A stretch of 64,000 nt of DNA from DASRDR01 sp035550795 (lineage in GTDB: Bacteria > Methylomirabilota > Methylomirabilia > Rokubacteriales > DASRDR01). The translations under genes were made by a program, and so were the position numbers. The stretch is taken from contig DASZOL010000060.1 of assembly GCA_035550795.1 (NCBI GenBank), positions 1 through 64,000 on the forward strand, written 5' to 3'. Each line of letters begins with the position of its first letter. The stretch's first letter is position 1. The notes beneath the pieces were generated by a model. The model did no database searches and had not been told where the DNA came from. It saw only the letters and a program-made list of their open reading frames with translations. This document shows positions 34,326 through 43,706 of the stretch, in pieces.

Positions 34326-34824
34326 TCCCGTCGTCTACCGGGGGATGACGCTGATCGTGCCGGAGACGGACTCGGAGTGGCACGGGTACTTCCAGGCGGC
34401 GCGGGAGGGGCGGCTCGTCGTTCGTCGGTGCGCCGACTGCCGCCGGCTCCGCTACCCGCCGGGCGCGGGCTGCCCGTGGTGCGCCTCGCTGGCCTGGACG
34501 TGGGTGCCGGTCAGCGGGCGCGGCACGATTCACACGTACGTGATCGTCGTCCAGGCGGTCCAGCCGGGATTCCGCGACTGGGCCCCGTACCCGGTCGTCG
34601 TCGTCGAGCTCGACGAGCAGCGCGGCGAGCCGGCGCCCGACGACGGGATCCGGCTGGTCACGAACCTCGTGACTCCCGAGTTCCAGCCCGAATCGGAGGA
34701 GCGGGTGGCCATCGGTGCGCGGGTCGAGGCGTGCTTCCAATCCATCGGCCCTGATCTGGCCCTCCCGCAGTTCCGTCTGACCGGCGAGCCCCCGGCGGCG
34801 CCCCTCTGGCGGCTCCCGGGGTGA
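34318..34824 (+). CDS. DUF35 OB-fold/Zn-ribbon acyl-CoA-associated protein
   Basis: 168 residues. A rubredoxin-like zinc ribbon CADC...CPWC (about residues 38-60) is followed by an OB-fold (VSGRGTIHTYVIV...YPVVVVELDE), the standard DUF35 arrangement. Such proteins partner with SCP2-type thiolases, forming the active heteromer. It starts at GTG 34318 within the last codons of the thiolase gene, strong evidence for co-translation. The convergent GT39 gene ends 22 bases away. Confidence 0.88.
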   Translation: MSDPVVYRGMTLIVPETDSEWHGYFQAAREGRLVVRRCADCRRLRYPPGAGCPWCASLAWTWVPVSGRGTIHTYVIVVQAVQPGFRDWAPYPVVVVELDEQRGEPAPDDGIRLVTNLVTPEFQPESEERVAIGARVEACFQSIGPDLALPQFRLTGEPPAAPLWRLPG

Positions 34825-34846
34825 GCGGCGCCGCCGCGCGCCGCCG

Positions 34847-36355
34847 TCAGTCGGGGGGCTCGCACACGAGCAGTCGCAGGTCCCGGTGCGCGGACTCCTC
34901 GCGACAGGGCACGGACTCGTCGGCCGTGCGTTTCGCGAAGGCCGGCAACAACCGCCTCGGAACCACGAACACGTGGCGGTACCTGACGTGGCGGAGCTCT
35001 CCGATCTCCTCTTCCCACGGCTCCGCCGTCGGCGCGAACTCGGGGATCCGCTCGGGACGTCGAGCGACCAGCTCGAGCGGGACGTCAAGGTAGAACGGCA
35101 GACCGTAGATCCGCCGGTCGACGACGATGACCTCCGCCGCCCCCGGCGTCAAATGCGGGCTGACCCAGCGCGCCAGGGCCCTTGTGTCCTGGGCCATCGG
35201 GAGCCAGCCGGCCAGAAGCCGGAGGCCCAGCAGACCGACGCCCGAGACCGCCACGAGCGCGGGCCTCCAGGTCCCACGACCGCGGGGCACCGGGCCGGGC
35301 AAGCCGGTGTTGGGCGCCGCCATGCAGGTGGCGAGCGCCAGCGCCGGAAAGATCGGCAGCACATACAGGGGCAGGCGCGAGGGGGCACAGATCAGGACGA
35401 CGATCGGCACGGCGATCCAGCTCGCGAGGAAGAACCGGGGTGGATCGCTCACGACCTCGCGCCACCAGCCCCGTCGCCAGGCCGCCGGCAGTGTCCCGGG
35501 CCACGCGAGGGACCACGGCAGTGCTCCCAGAGCGACCGTGAGCGGGTAGATCCAGAGCCCCATGTACCACCGGCTGTTCCGATGGTGCGCACGCGTCGCG
35601 AGCCGGCCGACCACCTCGTCGCCCACGAGATAATCCACCACTCCCGGGTGGGTCAGCGCGATCAGCAGAAACCACGGCAGGGCCAGCGCGATGAACATCG
35701 CGAGCCCCGCGGGCCTGCACCACACCGTCCGCGCTGCGAGCGACCGCGGTCGGCCCGCGAGGGCGCTGAACGGCATCACCACGAGGACGGGAAGCAGCGC
35801 CGGGGGCCCCTTGGCCATGAACGCCACGCCGAGGCCGGCCCAGAACGCGATCATCCAGCGCCGGGCGGAGGGCCGCGTGTCCGCGGTCCATCCTCGCCAG
35901 AAGGCAGCGAGGGCCGCCGTTTCGCCGAGCACGAGGAGCGTGTCCGCCGTGACCAGACTTCCCGCGACGAACGGCAGGACCATCGTCGCGTACACGAGAC
36001 CCGCCCATCGTCCACGCGCCGAGCCCCTCAGCCGCTCACCGAGGCACGCCACCAGAAGCGCCGTCGCGGCGAAGGCAAGCCCCTGGAAGAGGCGCGCCCC
36101 CCACTCGTTGCGCCCCAGGAGCGCGAGTCCGGTCGCCACCGTCCAGTACGTGAGGGGCGGCTTGGTGAGGTGCGGGACGCGGTTGAGGGTTGGAGTGAGA
36201 TAGTCCCCGGCGACCATCATCTCCCGGGCCACCTCGACGTACCGCCCCTCGTCGGGCTCCCAGAGGCCGCGGCTCCCCAGGAACCCGAAGCTCACCAGCA
36301 GCACGAGCGCGCACAGGACCGGCCAGCCGGGTCCGTGCTCGCCGCTCTCTCTCAT
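34847..36355 (-). CDS. GT39 / ArnT-like membrane glycosyltransferase
   Basis: 502 residues from ATG 36355 (GGAGGA upstream). About 10-12 helices, with the first periplasmic loop GLWEPDEGRYVEVAREM near residue 30, whose Asp-Glu is the acidic catalytic motif of ArnT/PMT-type transferases, and PHLTKPPLTYW near 60. It uses polyprenyl-phosphate sugars to modify lipid A, protein or other envelope glycans on the periplasmic side. The acceptor is not known. It is divergent from the SDR gene over a 205-bp region. Confidence 0.86.
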   Translation of the reverse strand: MRESGEHGPGWPVLCALVLLVSFGFLGSRGLWEPDEGRYVEVAREMMVAGDYLTPTLNRVPHLTKPPLTYWTVATGLALLGRNEWGARLFQGLAFAATALLVACLGERLRGSARGRWAGLVYATMVLPFVAGSLVTADTLLVLGETAALAAFWRGWTADTRPSARRWMIAFWAGLGVAFMAKGPPALLPVLVVMPFSALAGRPRSLAARTVWCRPAGLAMFIALALPWFLLIALTHPGVVDYLVGDEVVGRLATRAHHRNSRWYMGLWIYPLTVALGALPWSLAWPGTLPAAWRRGWWREVVSDPPRFFLASWIAVPIVVLICAPSRLPLYVLPIFPALALATCMAAPNTGLPGPVPRGRGTWRPALVAVSGVGLLGLRLLAGWLPMAQDTRALARWVSPHLTPGAAEVIVVDRRIYGLPFYLDVPLELVARRPERIPEFAPTAEPWEEEIGELRHVRYRHVFVVPRRLLPAFAKRTADESVPCREESAHRDLRLLVCEPPD

Positions 36356-36435
36356 CAGCGGCCGTCCTCCCCGGGAGCCATGATACGCGCGGATCGATCC
36401 CCCGGGATCGGGGCCGGCGGGGATCGGGAGCGGCG

Positions 36436-36465
36436 TTGACCTCGGCGCGCGCAGGATGCTAGCAT
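36436..36465 (+). promoter_or_regulatory. sigma70-like promoter before SDR gene
   Basis: TTGACC (36436-36441), an 18-base spacer and TAGCAT (36460-36465), which lies inside a near-palindrome GATGCTAGCATC. The predicted start is near 36472; the leader is about 89 bases. Confidence 0.6.
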
Positions 36466-36560
36466 CCACGGGCTTCGGCCGGCGGCTCGCCCTGCGGCCT
36501 GATGGCCGCCGCGGTCCGATCGTCCGCCCCGTTGACGGCGCTGGATCCAGGGAGGACGCG

Positions 36561-37256
36561 ATGCGGGACCGTGTGGTGCTGGTGACCGGAGGGACCGGCG
36601 CCCTCGGCACCGCGGTCGTTCTCGCCGCACTCGAGGCAGGCGCGACCGCCATCGTGACCTACCGCGGCGCGCGCGACCGCGACGCGCTGGCCGGACGCGC
36701 GGCCGCCGGTGCTCGCGAGCGCCTTCACGCGATCCAGGCCGACGTGACCGATGCCGAGAGCGTCCGCCGCCTCTTCGAGGAAGTGGGGGCGCGCCACGGC
36801 CGCCTCGATGCCCTGGTCAATGCCGTGGGCGGGTTCGCTGGAGGGGACCTATTGGCCACCGACGAACGGGCCTGGGACGCCATGCTGACCCTCAACCTCA
36901 GGAGCGCCTATCTCTGCTGCCGCGCGGCACTGCCCGGAATGCTGGCCGCCGGTCACGGCCGCGTCGTCAACGTCGCCTCCCGCTCCGTCGTGCCTCCGGC
37001 CGGCGGGTTCATCGCCTACACGGTGGCGAAGGCCGGCGTGATCGCGCTGACGCAGGCCCTCGCCCGGGAGGTCCGGAAGCGGGGCGTGACGGTCAACGCC
37101 GTCCTGCCCAGCACGATGGACACGGATGCGAACCGGCGCGCCATGCCGAGCGCCGACTGGAGCGACTGGGTGTCGCCCGAGTCGGTGGCGCGAGCCATTC
37201 TCTTTCTCGCGAGCGACGCGGCCGCCGACGTGACCGGAACTCTGCTGGCGGTCTGA
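36561..37256 (+). CDS. SDR-family oxidoreductase (FabG-like)
   Basis: 231 residues from ATG 36561 (GGAGG upstream). NAD(P)-binding TGGTGALG near residue 10, NAVGG near 86, catalytic Ser in VASRSVVPP and YTVAK near 152. It is slightly short at the C-terminus compared with FabG but complete. It is followed by a hairpin and no cotranscribed partner, so the substrate is open. An upstream in-frame start near 36456 would lie before the predicted transcript start and is rejected. Confidence 0.85.
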   Translation: MRDRVVLVTGGTGALGTAVVLAALEAGATAIVTYRGARDRDALAGRAAAGARERLHAIQADVTDAESVRRLFEEVGARHGRLDALVNAVGGFAGGDLLATDERAWDAMLTLNLRSAYLCCRAALPGMLAAGHGRVVNVASRSVVPPAGGFIAYTVAKAGVIALTQALAREVRKRGVTVNAVLPSTMDTDANRRAMPSADWSDWVSPESVARAILFLASDAAADVTGTLLAV

Positions 37257-37291
37257 GTGGACGGCGAGGACCTGGCGCCCGGACGGCCGCC

Positions 37292-37312
37292 GGCCGCGGG
37301 CAGTCCGCGGCC
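37292..37312 (+). terminator. GC-rich hairpin after SDR gene
   Basis: GGCCGCGG (37292-37299) pairs perfectly with CCGCGGCC (37305-37312) around a 5-base loop, 36 bases after the SDR stop. No U-tract follows. The rest of the 257-bp gap up to 37513 shows only a lone TTGACG (37329-37334) with a poor -10. Confidence 0.5.
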
Positions 37313-37513
37313 TGATCGCACGGTCGGTTTGACGGCACTGTTTCAATCCTCAACAGATCGGCCTGGCGAGACACCGGGCGGTGGCGCCACCCCGGGACGA
37401 CGCGTGCGGATCGCTCGCCAGGATCAACGATCATCCGGCACCCGCGGCGTGCCCGCGCCCTCGGCGCCGGGCCAGCCTGCGCGACCACCCGTCGGGGCCC
37501 GGCGAGAGACGAC

Positions 37514-38245
37514 ATGTTGCGACTGACCCTGCTCGATGCGTCTCGCGCTCCGGCTGACGGTTGGCGCGCGTCCGATTTTCGTCACGAGATCAAGTTCGTC
37601 GGGCCCGCGCGTGAGGCGTCGTTCGCCGCCGCCGGGCTCACGGCGATGTGCCCGCTCGACGACGAGTTCCCCGTGAACATCGTGCACAGCGTGTACTTCG
37701 ACAGCCCGGATCTCGCCTCCTACGAAGAGAAGGCGAACGGCGACTACCTCAAGACGAAGCTCCGCCTTCGCTGGTACGCGCAGCCGCGCGAGACGAGGCG
37801 GGCCGGCACTGACGCGTGGACCGCCTGGCTCGAGGTCAAGCTCAGGCAGGGCTCCCGCGGCATGAAGCGCCGCAAGCTGCTCCACCTGCCAGGCCCGTCG
37901 CCGACCGAGGGACTGAACCCGGAGCGGCTCGGGGCGATCGTCCAGGAGCATCTCGGCAGCCCGCGACGCCCCAGCTGCTGGCTCTCGTATGCGCGGACCC
38001 GCCTGCGCGGTCCGGACGGCGCGACCCGGCTCTCGATCGACCGCGACCTCCGGGTAGAATGGGTGGCTCGCTGGATCGCCGCGCGGCCGGCCGGGCCGGG
38101 GCCTCAGGTCTTCGTCGTCGAGGTGAAGGGACCAACGGCGGCGGTGCACCCCGGCCTCTCGTCCCTCATCGTGCGACACGCGCGAAAGCGCGCCGTGTCG
38201 AAGTACGCCCTCTGCCTCGAGCACGCGCGGGGAGGCGCGAGCTGA
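37514..38245 (+). CDS. VTC-domain polyphosphate polymerase-like protein
   Basis: 243 residues. The triphosphate-tunnel (VTC/CYTH-like) fold is indicated by alternating basic and acidic beta-strands: FRHEIKFVG near residue 23, VHSVYFDSPDLASYEEKANG near 60, LKTKLRLRWY, WLEVKLRQG near 115, RLSIDRDLRVEW near 175 and VFVVEVKG near 200. In yeast Vtc4 this domain makes polyphosphate from ATP. It overlaps the DUF4956 membrane gene by one base (TGATG), giving a possible membrane-tethered polymerase. A CotH-kinase gene converges on the pair. Confidence 0.85.
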   Translation: MLRLTLLDASRAPADGWRASDFRHEIKFVGPAREASFAAAGLTAMCPLDDEFPVNIVHSVYFDSPDLASYEEKANGDYLKTKLRLRWYAQPRETRRAGTDAWTAWLEVKLRQGSRGMKRRKLLHLPGPSPTEGLNPERLGAIVQEHLGSPRRPSCWLSYARTRLRGPDGATRLSIDRDLRVEWVARWIAARPAGPGPQVFVVEVKGPTAAVHPGLSSLIVRHARKRAVSKYALCLEHARGGAS

Positions 38246-38946
38246 TGTCCCAGCTCCTGGAACAGATGCTGCTGCAGGCCCGCCCCGACGGCTCCCAGGG
38301 CGCCTTCGCGGGGATCCTCCTGGCGCTCATCGTGTCCACGGTGACGGCCGTGCTCGTCCGCCTCCTGTACCGGCTGTTCTACGAGGAGAGCGACACCGGC
38401 TCGCAGATCGATCGCAGCTTCCTCCTGCTGAGCCCCGCGATCACGACGCTGTTCATCACGATCCAGTTCTCCCTGCCCCTCTCGCTCGGTCTCCTCGGCG
38501 CCCTGTCGATCGTCCGATTCCGGGTCCCGATCCGCGAGCCGGAGGAGATCGGCTTCCTCATGGTGGTCATCGCGTCCGCCATCGCCTGCGCGACCTACAG
38601 CTACGTCGTGCTCGCGACGCTGCTCGTGATCGTCGTCGTCGCGCTCCTGCTCCAGCGCTACCTCGGCGGCCGGATCCCGGGGCTCCGAAGAAGCGGAGGC
38701 CTCCTGATGCTCACGGTCGCCGACGCCGTGTATGCAAGGCACGCCGCGGCGATCGAGAGCGTCCTGTCCGCGCGGCTCGACTGGATCCGGCTCGAGCACC
38801 TGAACGGCCGGGAGGGCGTGACGACGCTCAACTACACGTTCCGTGCGCGCGAGCGGACCGACTGGAGCGCAATCCGGCACGAGCTGGAGGCCCTCGGCCC
38901 GGTCGACGCCCTGTCCGTCCTCCGCGCCCCGCAAGGGGGAGTGTAG
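38245..38946 (+). CDS. DUF4956 membrane protein
   Basis: 233 residues. About four helices (about 20-42, 58-80, 105-150) surround the conserved loop LGALSIVRFRVPIREPEEIGF, diagnostic of DUF4956; a soluble C-terminal alpha/beta domain (about 155-233) follows. Function is not established. It is translationally coupled to the VTC-domain gene. The family is often found beside VTC-domain and CotH genes, as here. It may anchor or export the polymer made by the VTC protein (inference). Confidence 0.85.
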   Translation: MSQLLEQMLLQARPDGSQGAFAGILLALIVSTVTAVLVRLLYRLFYEESDTGSQIDRSFLLLSPAITTLFITIQFSLPLSLGLLGALSIVRFRVPIREPEEIGFLMVVIASAIACATYSYVVLATLLVIVVVALLLQRYLGGRIPGLRRSGGLLMLTVADAVYARHAAAIESVLSARLDWIRLEHLNGREGVTTLNYTFRARERTDWSAIRHELEALGPVDALSVLRAPQGGV

Positions 38947-38951
38947 CGCTC

Positions 38952-38990
38952 AGCCGACCGGACGGCGCGGGCCTGCGCCGCGCGTCGGCT
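38952..38990. terminator. bidirectional hairpin between DUF4956 and cotH
   Basis: The 52-bp convergent gap is almost entirely one structure: outer stem AGCCGAC/GTCGGCT (38952-38958/38984-38990) and inner stem CGGCGC/GCGCCG (38963-38968/38975-38980). There is no U-tract, but its placement suits a shared terminator. Confidence 0.5.
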
Positions 38991-38998
38991 CCGGGCGG

Positions 38999-41710
38999 TC
39001 AATCCCCGAACCGGGCCACGACCTCGAGGTCCTCGGTGACCGGCGCGCGAAACACGGGCCCCGGCTCGTGTCGACCGTTCACCGTGAAGTGCCGGAAGGC
39101 GCCGCGCTGCTCCGGGGGGACCACGAGCTCGACCGCGCCGCCCACGAAGTAGTGACCCACGTACCACCGGCGGTGCGCGAACCCGTCGATCGTCATGCCG
39201 CCCTCGCCCTGGACCTCGACCCGGACGACGCGCGGCGGGGGAAGGCCGAGCCCCTGCGCCAGTGACCGGCTGAGGAACGTGGGCCGCTCCTGGAAGAAGC
39301 GGATGATCTCGTCCGTCCGGTCGGGATCGCTTGGTCGACCGGCCGCCTGGCGCCGGGCCTCCCACCACTCCGTGGTGAGGACGTGATTCAGCGTTCGCTC
39401 CGCATGCCGCAGGTACTCCTGCCGGAACCGAGGATCGGTGTCGAGCAGGTGCATCACCAGCCGCACGGCCAGGTAGGCGCCTCGGCCCCGATGGCTGTCA
39501 ACGATCTGCCGCTGCAGGGCGAGCGTGTCGTGCTCGGGCCCCTCCCGGATCGCGTGGTCGAGGTCCCAGCCGATCGGGTGAATCCGGGCCGGCGTCCGGT
39601 CGCGGTCGGCGGCGAAGTTGGCCTGCCAGACCTCGGTGGTGTGCCCGGTCGCGAGGAACAGGGCCGCAAAGTGGAGGGCGGCGAGCTCAGACAGATCGAT
39701 CAGCGGGGCCAGATCGGCCGCGGTGAAGGGGCCCCGGTCCATCCGGTGGGCGAGGGCATCGTAGGCCGCGGTCGTCCCACGCTTGGCGGCGAAGGTCTTT
39801 CCCTTGAGCAGGTCGAAGCGCGCGTGGCCCCAGCGGCTCTTCAGGAAGTCGTCGTCGACCGGCTCGATGAGGACCCGCGGACTCAGGGGCGCCCCGTTGA
39901 CGGCCAGGAGGCCCCACCGGGTGATCGGCGCGACGCCCCCGGTCGAGGACACCACGTCATACGCCGGCACGTTCAGGTCGTCCTCGTCCACGATGATGGA
40001 TCGACCAGGCTCGGCGAGCTCGCGCCCGAAGACGTCGCGCGTGGGCCGGAAGGGCTCCCGCGTCCGGACATGAAGGCCGAACCCCGGGCCCACGGCCATC
40101 GTGAACCGCCTGACACGGGCCCGTCCGTCGAAGAGCAGTCCCTCTCGGTCCAGCGCGAGAAGATGAGCCGGCTTGATCCACTGCCGCCGCTCCCGTGCCC
40201 AGAATCGGCTGCGGGTGAGCCGGAAGGGGCCGAGGGCGGGAGAATCCGGGAGAATCTGCTGGCGACGCCAGCGATCGTTCGGCTCGATCCCGATGTCGGG
40301 GTCCCAGATCAAGCGGGGATCGAGCGCAAGCATCAGGGTGGGCACCGCCGGCGGCGGCCCAATCCAGAACTGCCGGCTCACGATCGGCGTCACGGGCGAC
40401 CCACCCGAGTATCCGCGAAGGCGCAGCGCGATCGGCTGGCCCACTTGAAGAGGCCCCTCGACGCGGGGGGAGTGCGCCGTCGGCACCCCGCCATCGAGCG
40501 TGTAGCGCAGCTCCTCCACCCCGGCCGGGCGCTCAGGCGTGATCCGGAGGGGCGTGGGCGAGAGACTGGGATACCTCGCCAGATCCGGACCGGGGTGGAA
40601 CTGCCGCCCGGCCGGCGTGGGCGTGCCCACCTGCCACGCCAGGGCTCCGGGCGCCCGCTGCAGCGTCAGGGTGGGCGGATGGTCCACGGCGGGAGCTTGG
40701 TCCCGGACGACCCCGGCAGCGTCGACGAGCAGCACGCCCTCACGACCGCGCCCGAGGCGGAATCCGGCATGGACGTGCCGCACGTAGCGATCGTCGGCCG
40801 ACGGGTTGCGGACCCCGTCGGCCCGAACCAGGGCGACATGGATGATGTCCACCGTCCCCGCCCGCGCGGCGACGGTCACGCCTCGAAGGCCACGCCCGTG
40901 GAGATGGACGCCGCCCTCGGCCCCGATCATGAGATGTCGAGGGCCGCCCCCCGGCACGGTCACCGTCCTCGACGGCGACCCCTGAACGCGGACGCGTACC
41001 GTCCCCGACATGCCTTCGGCGCGCGCCTTCATCCAGAGCGTGTAGCTCCCTGTCCCGGGCACGGAGACGTCCACCTGCACCCGGCGCGCCCACCGCATCG
41101 CCCAGGCGCCCCCTGGCAAGGCCGGATTGAAATCGCCCACGTAGTGATAGCGTCGAGCTTGCCGCGTCAGGCGAGTGTTGACCCGGCGGCCGGCTGCGCT
41201 GCCCACGCGGTCCTTGCCCGAGGCCCATACGATCAGGTAGGCCCTCGGACCGAGCGCCAACCGCGGCAGCACCCACCCCCGCCGCGGCCGACCGGTCTCG
41301 ACCAGCCGCCAGCCGGCGAGCTGCACGGGCTGGTCGGACTGGTTGTAGAGCTCGACCCAGTCGGACGGCGCCAGGTCGTCGTCCAGCACCACATCGCGGT
41401 TCACGGCGGAGACCTCGCTGAGGATGACGGGCGAGGAGCCCGGGGCCGCGCCTCGAGGATGAGACCGCGCGCGAGTCCGCACGAGAGGCGGCGTCTCGCT
41501 CCTGGAGACGGCGCGCGTCGCGAGTCGGCTCACCGGCGGCGACAGCTGCCACGCGCCCTGGATCAGCACCGCGAGGGTGATGAGCGCGCCGCCCGCCCCG
41601 AGCCCGAGGATCCTGGCTCTCCGGACACCACGCCCCCGTCCGGATGCGCTGGCCGATGATCCGCCCACCCGCTCCTCCGCCGCGGCGCGCCGGGCCGCCG
41701 GCTCGACCAT
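38999..41710 (-). CDS. CotH-kinase protein with lamin-tail domain
   Basis: 903 residues. A single transmembrane anchor (about 33-52) is followed by a lamin-tail-like domain (about 95-170; SEVSAVNRDVVLDDDLAPSDWVELYN), a beta-rich region that may bind carbohydrate, a chitobiase-like Ig segment and then a CotH kinase-like domain (about 520-850) with SRWGHARFDLLKGK and the metal-binding WDLDHAIREG. CotH proteins are secreted, atypical protein kinases. The catalytic part would lie outside the inner membrane. The ATG at 41710 has no clear ribosome site and an IS element ends 25 bases upstream, so expression may be altered. Confidence 0.84.
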   Translation of the reverse strand: MVEPAARRAAAEERVGGSSASASGRGRGVRRARILGLGAGGALITLAVLIQGAWQLSPPVSRLATRAVSRSETPPLVRTRARSHPRGAAPGSSPVILSEVSAVNRDVVLDDDLAPSDWVELYNQSDQPVQLAGWRLVETGRPRRGWVLPRLALGPRAYLIVWASGKDRVGSAAGRRVNTRLTRQARRYHYVGDFNPALPGGAWAMRWARRVQVDVSVPGTGSYTLWMKARAEGMSGTVRVRVQGSPSRTVTVPGGGPRHLMIGAEGGVHLHGRGLRGVTVAARAGTVDIIHVALVRADGVRNPSADDRYVRHVHAGFRLGRGREGVLLVDAAGVVRDQAPAVDHPPTLTLQRAPGALAWQVGTPTPAGRQFHPGPDLARYPSLSPTPLRITPERPAGVEELRYTLDGGVPTAHSPRVEGPLQVGQPIALRLRGYSGGSPVTPIVSRQFWIGPPPAVPTLMLALDPRLIWDPDIGIEPNDRWRRQQILPDSPALGPFRLTRSRFWARERRQWIKPAHLLALDREGLLFDGRARVRRFTMAVGPGFGLHVRTREPFRPTRDVFGRELAEPGRSIIVDEDDLNVPAYDVVSSTGGVAPITRWGLLAVNGAPLSPRVLIEPVDDDFLKSRWGHARFDLLKGKTFAAKRGTTAAYDALAHRMDRGPFTAADLAPLIDLSELAALHFAALFLATGHTTEVWQANFAADRDRTPARIHPIGWDLDHAIREGPEHDTLALQRQIVDSHRGRGAYLAVRLVMHLLDTDPRFRQEYLRHAERTLNHVLTTEWWEARRQAAGRPSDPDRTDEIIRFFQERPTFLSRSLAQGLGLPPPRVVRVEVQGEGGMTIDGFAHRRWYVGHYFVGGAVELVVPPEQRGAFRHFTVNGRHEPGPVFRAPVTEDLEVVARFGD

Positions 41711-41735
41711 TCTAGCGGACCGCGGCGCCGGTTAG

Positions 41736-41753
41736 CCCAACTTCCGCAGTTCG
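41736..41753 (+). repeat. left terminal inverted repeat of the IS
   Basis: CCCAACTTCCGCAGTTCG, exact reverse complement of the right end at 43707-43724. Confidence 0.92.
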
Positions 41754-41799
41754 CGGGGGTCGAGGACGGAGAATCGGGCACTTACGGGGAAAGTCGCCA

Positions 41800-43569
41800 C
41801 TACACCGATGGGGTCTGAGCCAGGGAGGACGGGATCCGGAGGCGCTGGGGAAGGGTCAGCCCAAGGCGGTCCAGAAGGGACGCTTGGGCTGGGTCGGGAC
41901 GGACGACGCACCGCAGGCGGAGTTCACGGCCGTCCGTGGTTGGGAGAATAATGTCCGCACTCTGGATGCGACGGAGTTCTTCCAGGATGGTCCGCGGGCT
42001 GTGGCCGAGCCCCGCGCGGCGTTGCCACTGTTGCAGGGTCTTCCAGAGGACGTACGCCAAGAAGCACACGAGGACATGGGCCTGCACGCGGTCGGCGCGC
42101 TGATGCCACACGGGCCGGATCCCCAGCTCGCTTTTCTGGATGCGAAAGGCGGCTTCCGCCTCGGTGAGCTGGATGTAGGTGCGCCAGAGGTCCTCGGGGC
42201 TCCAGTCAGCGATGTTCGAGCGCAGCACGTAACAGCCCTCGCTCCAGCGGGCCCAGTCGTCCCACTCGGGGCGGGCCATCCAGGTCAGCCGGAGCTTCGC
42301 CGGGCGGGTCGAATCGGCGACGAACTCGATCACGTACCGCCCGGCCGCGCGGGGGTTGCGTTCGAGCAAGCGCCCGACTTGCCGTTCCAGCCGGCTGCGG
42401 TCCAAGGGCCGGCGGGCTCGAGTGAGCCGCTGCGCCAGCTTGGTCAGCCCCTCCTCGATCCGCCGGCAGAAGCGCGCGTGCATGGCGTGCTCCTTCTCCC
42501 GGCGCTCGATCGAGCGGATCAGCACGAACGTTTCGCGGCCGTCCGGGCCGACGCACTGCTTGGCTTCGACACCGTTCCGGACTGTGTGCCAGTCCTGGGC
42601 GTCGGCGATCTGGCGCGCCCACTTCCGGAGCTCGCTCTTCGGCGTGCCAACCAGGTAGCGGCACTGCCGCTCGCGCAGCCACTCCAGGTTGTCCTCGCTG
42701 GTCATTCCCCGGTCCATGACCCAGATGCGCTGGGCCAGACCATAGCGGGCCTCCATGGTCTCCACGATCTCCTCGACCGTGGTCACATCGGTCCGGTTGC
42801 CGGGAAAGACCTCGTAGCCCACCGGCATCCCGTCCCGCGTGACGACGAGGGCCAGGCAGACCTGCTGGCAGTCCGGTCGGTGATCTCGACTGTAGCCGCG
42901 CTGGGCGAGGGGGTTCTGCGCCGCCAGCCCCTCGAAGTACACGCTGGTGACGTCGTAGAGGAGCAGGTCGTACTCGAGGGCGAAGAGCTCGCCGAGCCGG
43001 GTGACCAGGTGCTGTTCGAGGGCGATCTTGTGGGGCAAGAGGCGATCGAGGGCTCGGTACAAGCGATCGTCGTTCACGAGGGCCGGCGGCAGCGCCAGCA
43101 AATCCTCGAGCGCCGTGCGGCGGTACCAGTCCTCCGCGAGATGCAACTCACTGGACGGCTCGCACAGGCGGCCCAGGACCAGGACGGCGGCCATCGTGGC
43201 CCACGGCACCGCCTCGCGACCTTCGGGCAGCAGGTGGGCCAGGAGCTGATCCAGCCGCAAGGCGCGCCAGAGCGTCCACCCGAGCCAGACATCGCCAAAG
43301 GTCCGACCCCGTTCGAGCCGGATCCGGTTCAGCCGGACCGGAATGGTGTCCGCGGGGTCGTCGGGCGGCGTGAAGAGCTCCGGTTGCTCGAGCTCCCCGG
43401 TGATCGACCGGGCCAACGCGCGCGCTCGTGCGCGCCCGTGCGGGTCGAGCTCGCCGAGATGGGCGACCGTTTGCTGGACGACGCGCCGGCCGATCCGGAC
43501 AGACCGGACCAACTGCCAGTAGGTGTGGGCTTTGCCGTCCTTCCGTCGCGTCGTGTGACGCAGATACAT
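41800..43569 (-). CDS. IS1634-family transposase
   Basis: 589 residues, DDE type of the IS4 superfamily. Catalytic residues: first Asp in LLLYDVTSVYF (about residue 205), second Asp in VMDRGMTSEDN (about 284), Glu in LTEAEAAFRIQKSELGI (about 471), with an N-terminal DUF4277-like helical region. It has no frameshift or internal stop, so it is probably functional. Its stop codon lies in a 13-bp sequence that is repeated upstream of the start. Confidence 0.92.
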   Translation of the reverse strand: MYLRHTTRRKDGKAHTYWQLVRSVRIGRRVVQQTVAHLGELDPHGRARARALARSITGELEQPELFTPPDDPADTIPVRLNRIRLERGRTFGDVWLGWTLWRALRLDQLLAHLLPEGREAVPWATMAAVLVLGRLCEPSSELHLAEDWYRRTALEDLLALPPALVNDDRLYRALDRLLPHKIALEQHLVTRLGELFALEYDLLLYDVTSVYFEGLAAQNPLAQRGYSRDHRPDCQQVCLALVVTRDGMPVGYEVFPGNRTDVTTVEEIVETMEARYGLAQRIWVMDRGMTSEDNLEWLRERQCRYLVGTPKSELRKWARQIADAQDWHTVRNGVEAKQCVGPDGRETFVLIRSIERREKEHAMHARFCRRIEEGLTKLAQRLTRARRPLDRSRLERQVGRLLERNPRAAGRYVIEFVADSTRPAKLRLTWMARPEWDDWARWSEGCYVLRSNIADWSPEDLWRTYIQLTEAEAAFRIQKSELGIRPVWHQRADRVQAHVLVCFLAYVLWKTLQQWQRRAGLGHSPRTILEELRRIQSADIILPTTDGRELRLRCVVRPDPAQASLLDRLGLTLPQRLRIPSSLAQTPSV

Positions 43570-43706
43570 TGTCCAGCTTATCCGTCAGACGCACCTCCGA
43601 AGTCAATCAACTTGGTCGCCACTACACGCCCTGTTCGCGACTCCCGGTTCGATGCCAGCTGGACATACGCACGGCGCGATCCCGCGGACCGCGCCGTTGG
43701 CCTACT

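Noticed and set aside
41793..43626. 13-bp direct repeat as the target-site duplication of the IS
   Set aside because: Both copies lie inside the perfect 18-bp inverted repeats; the flanking TTAG fits better.
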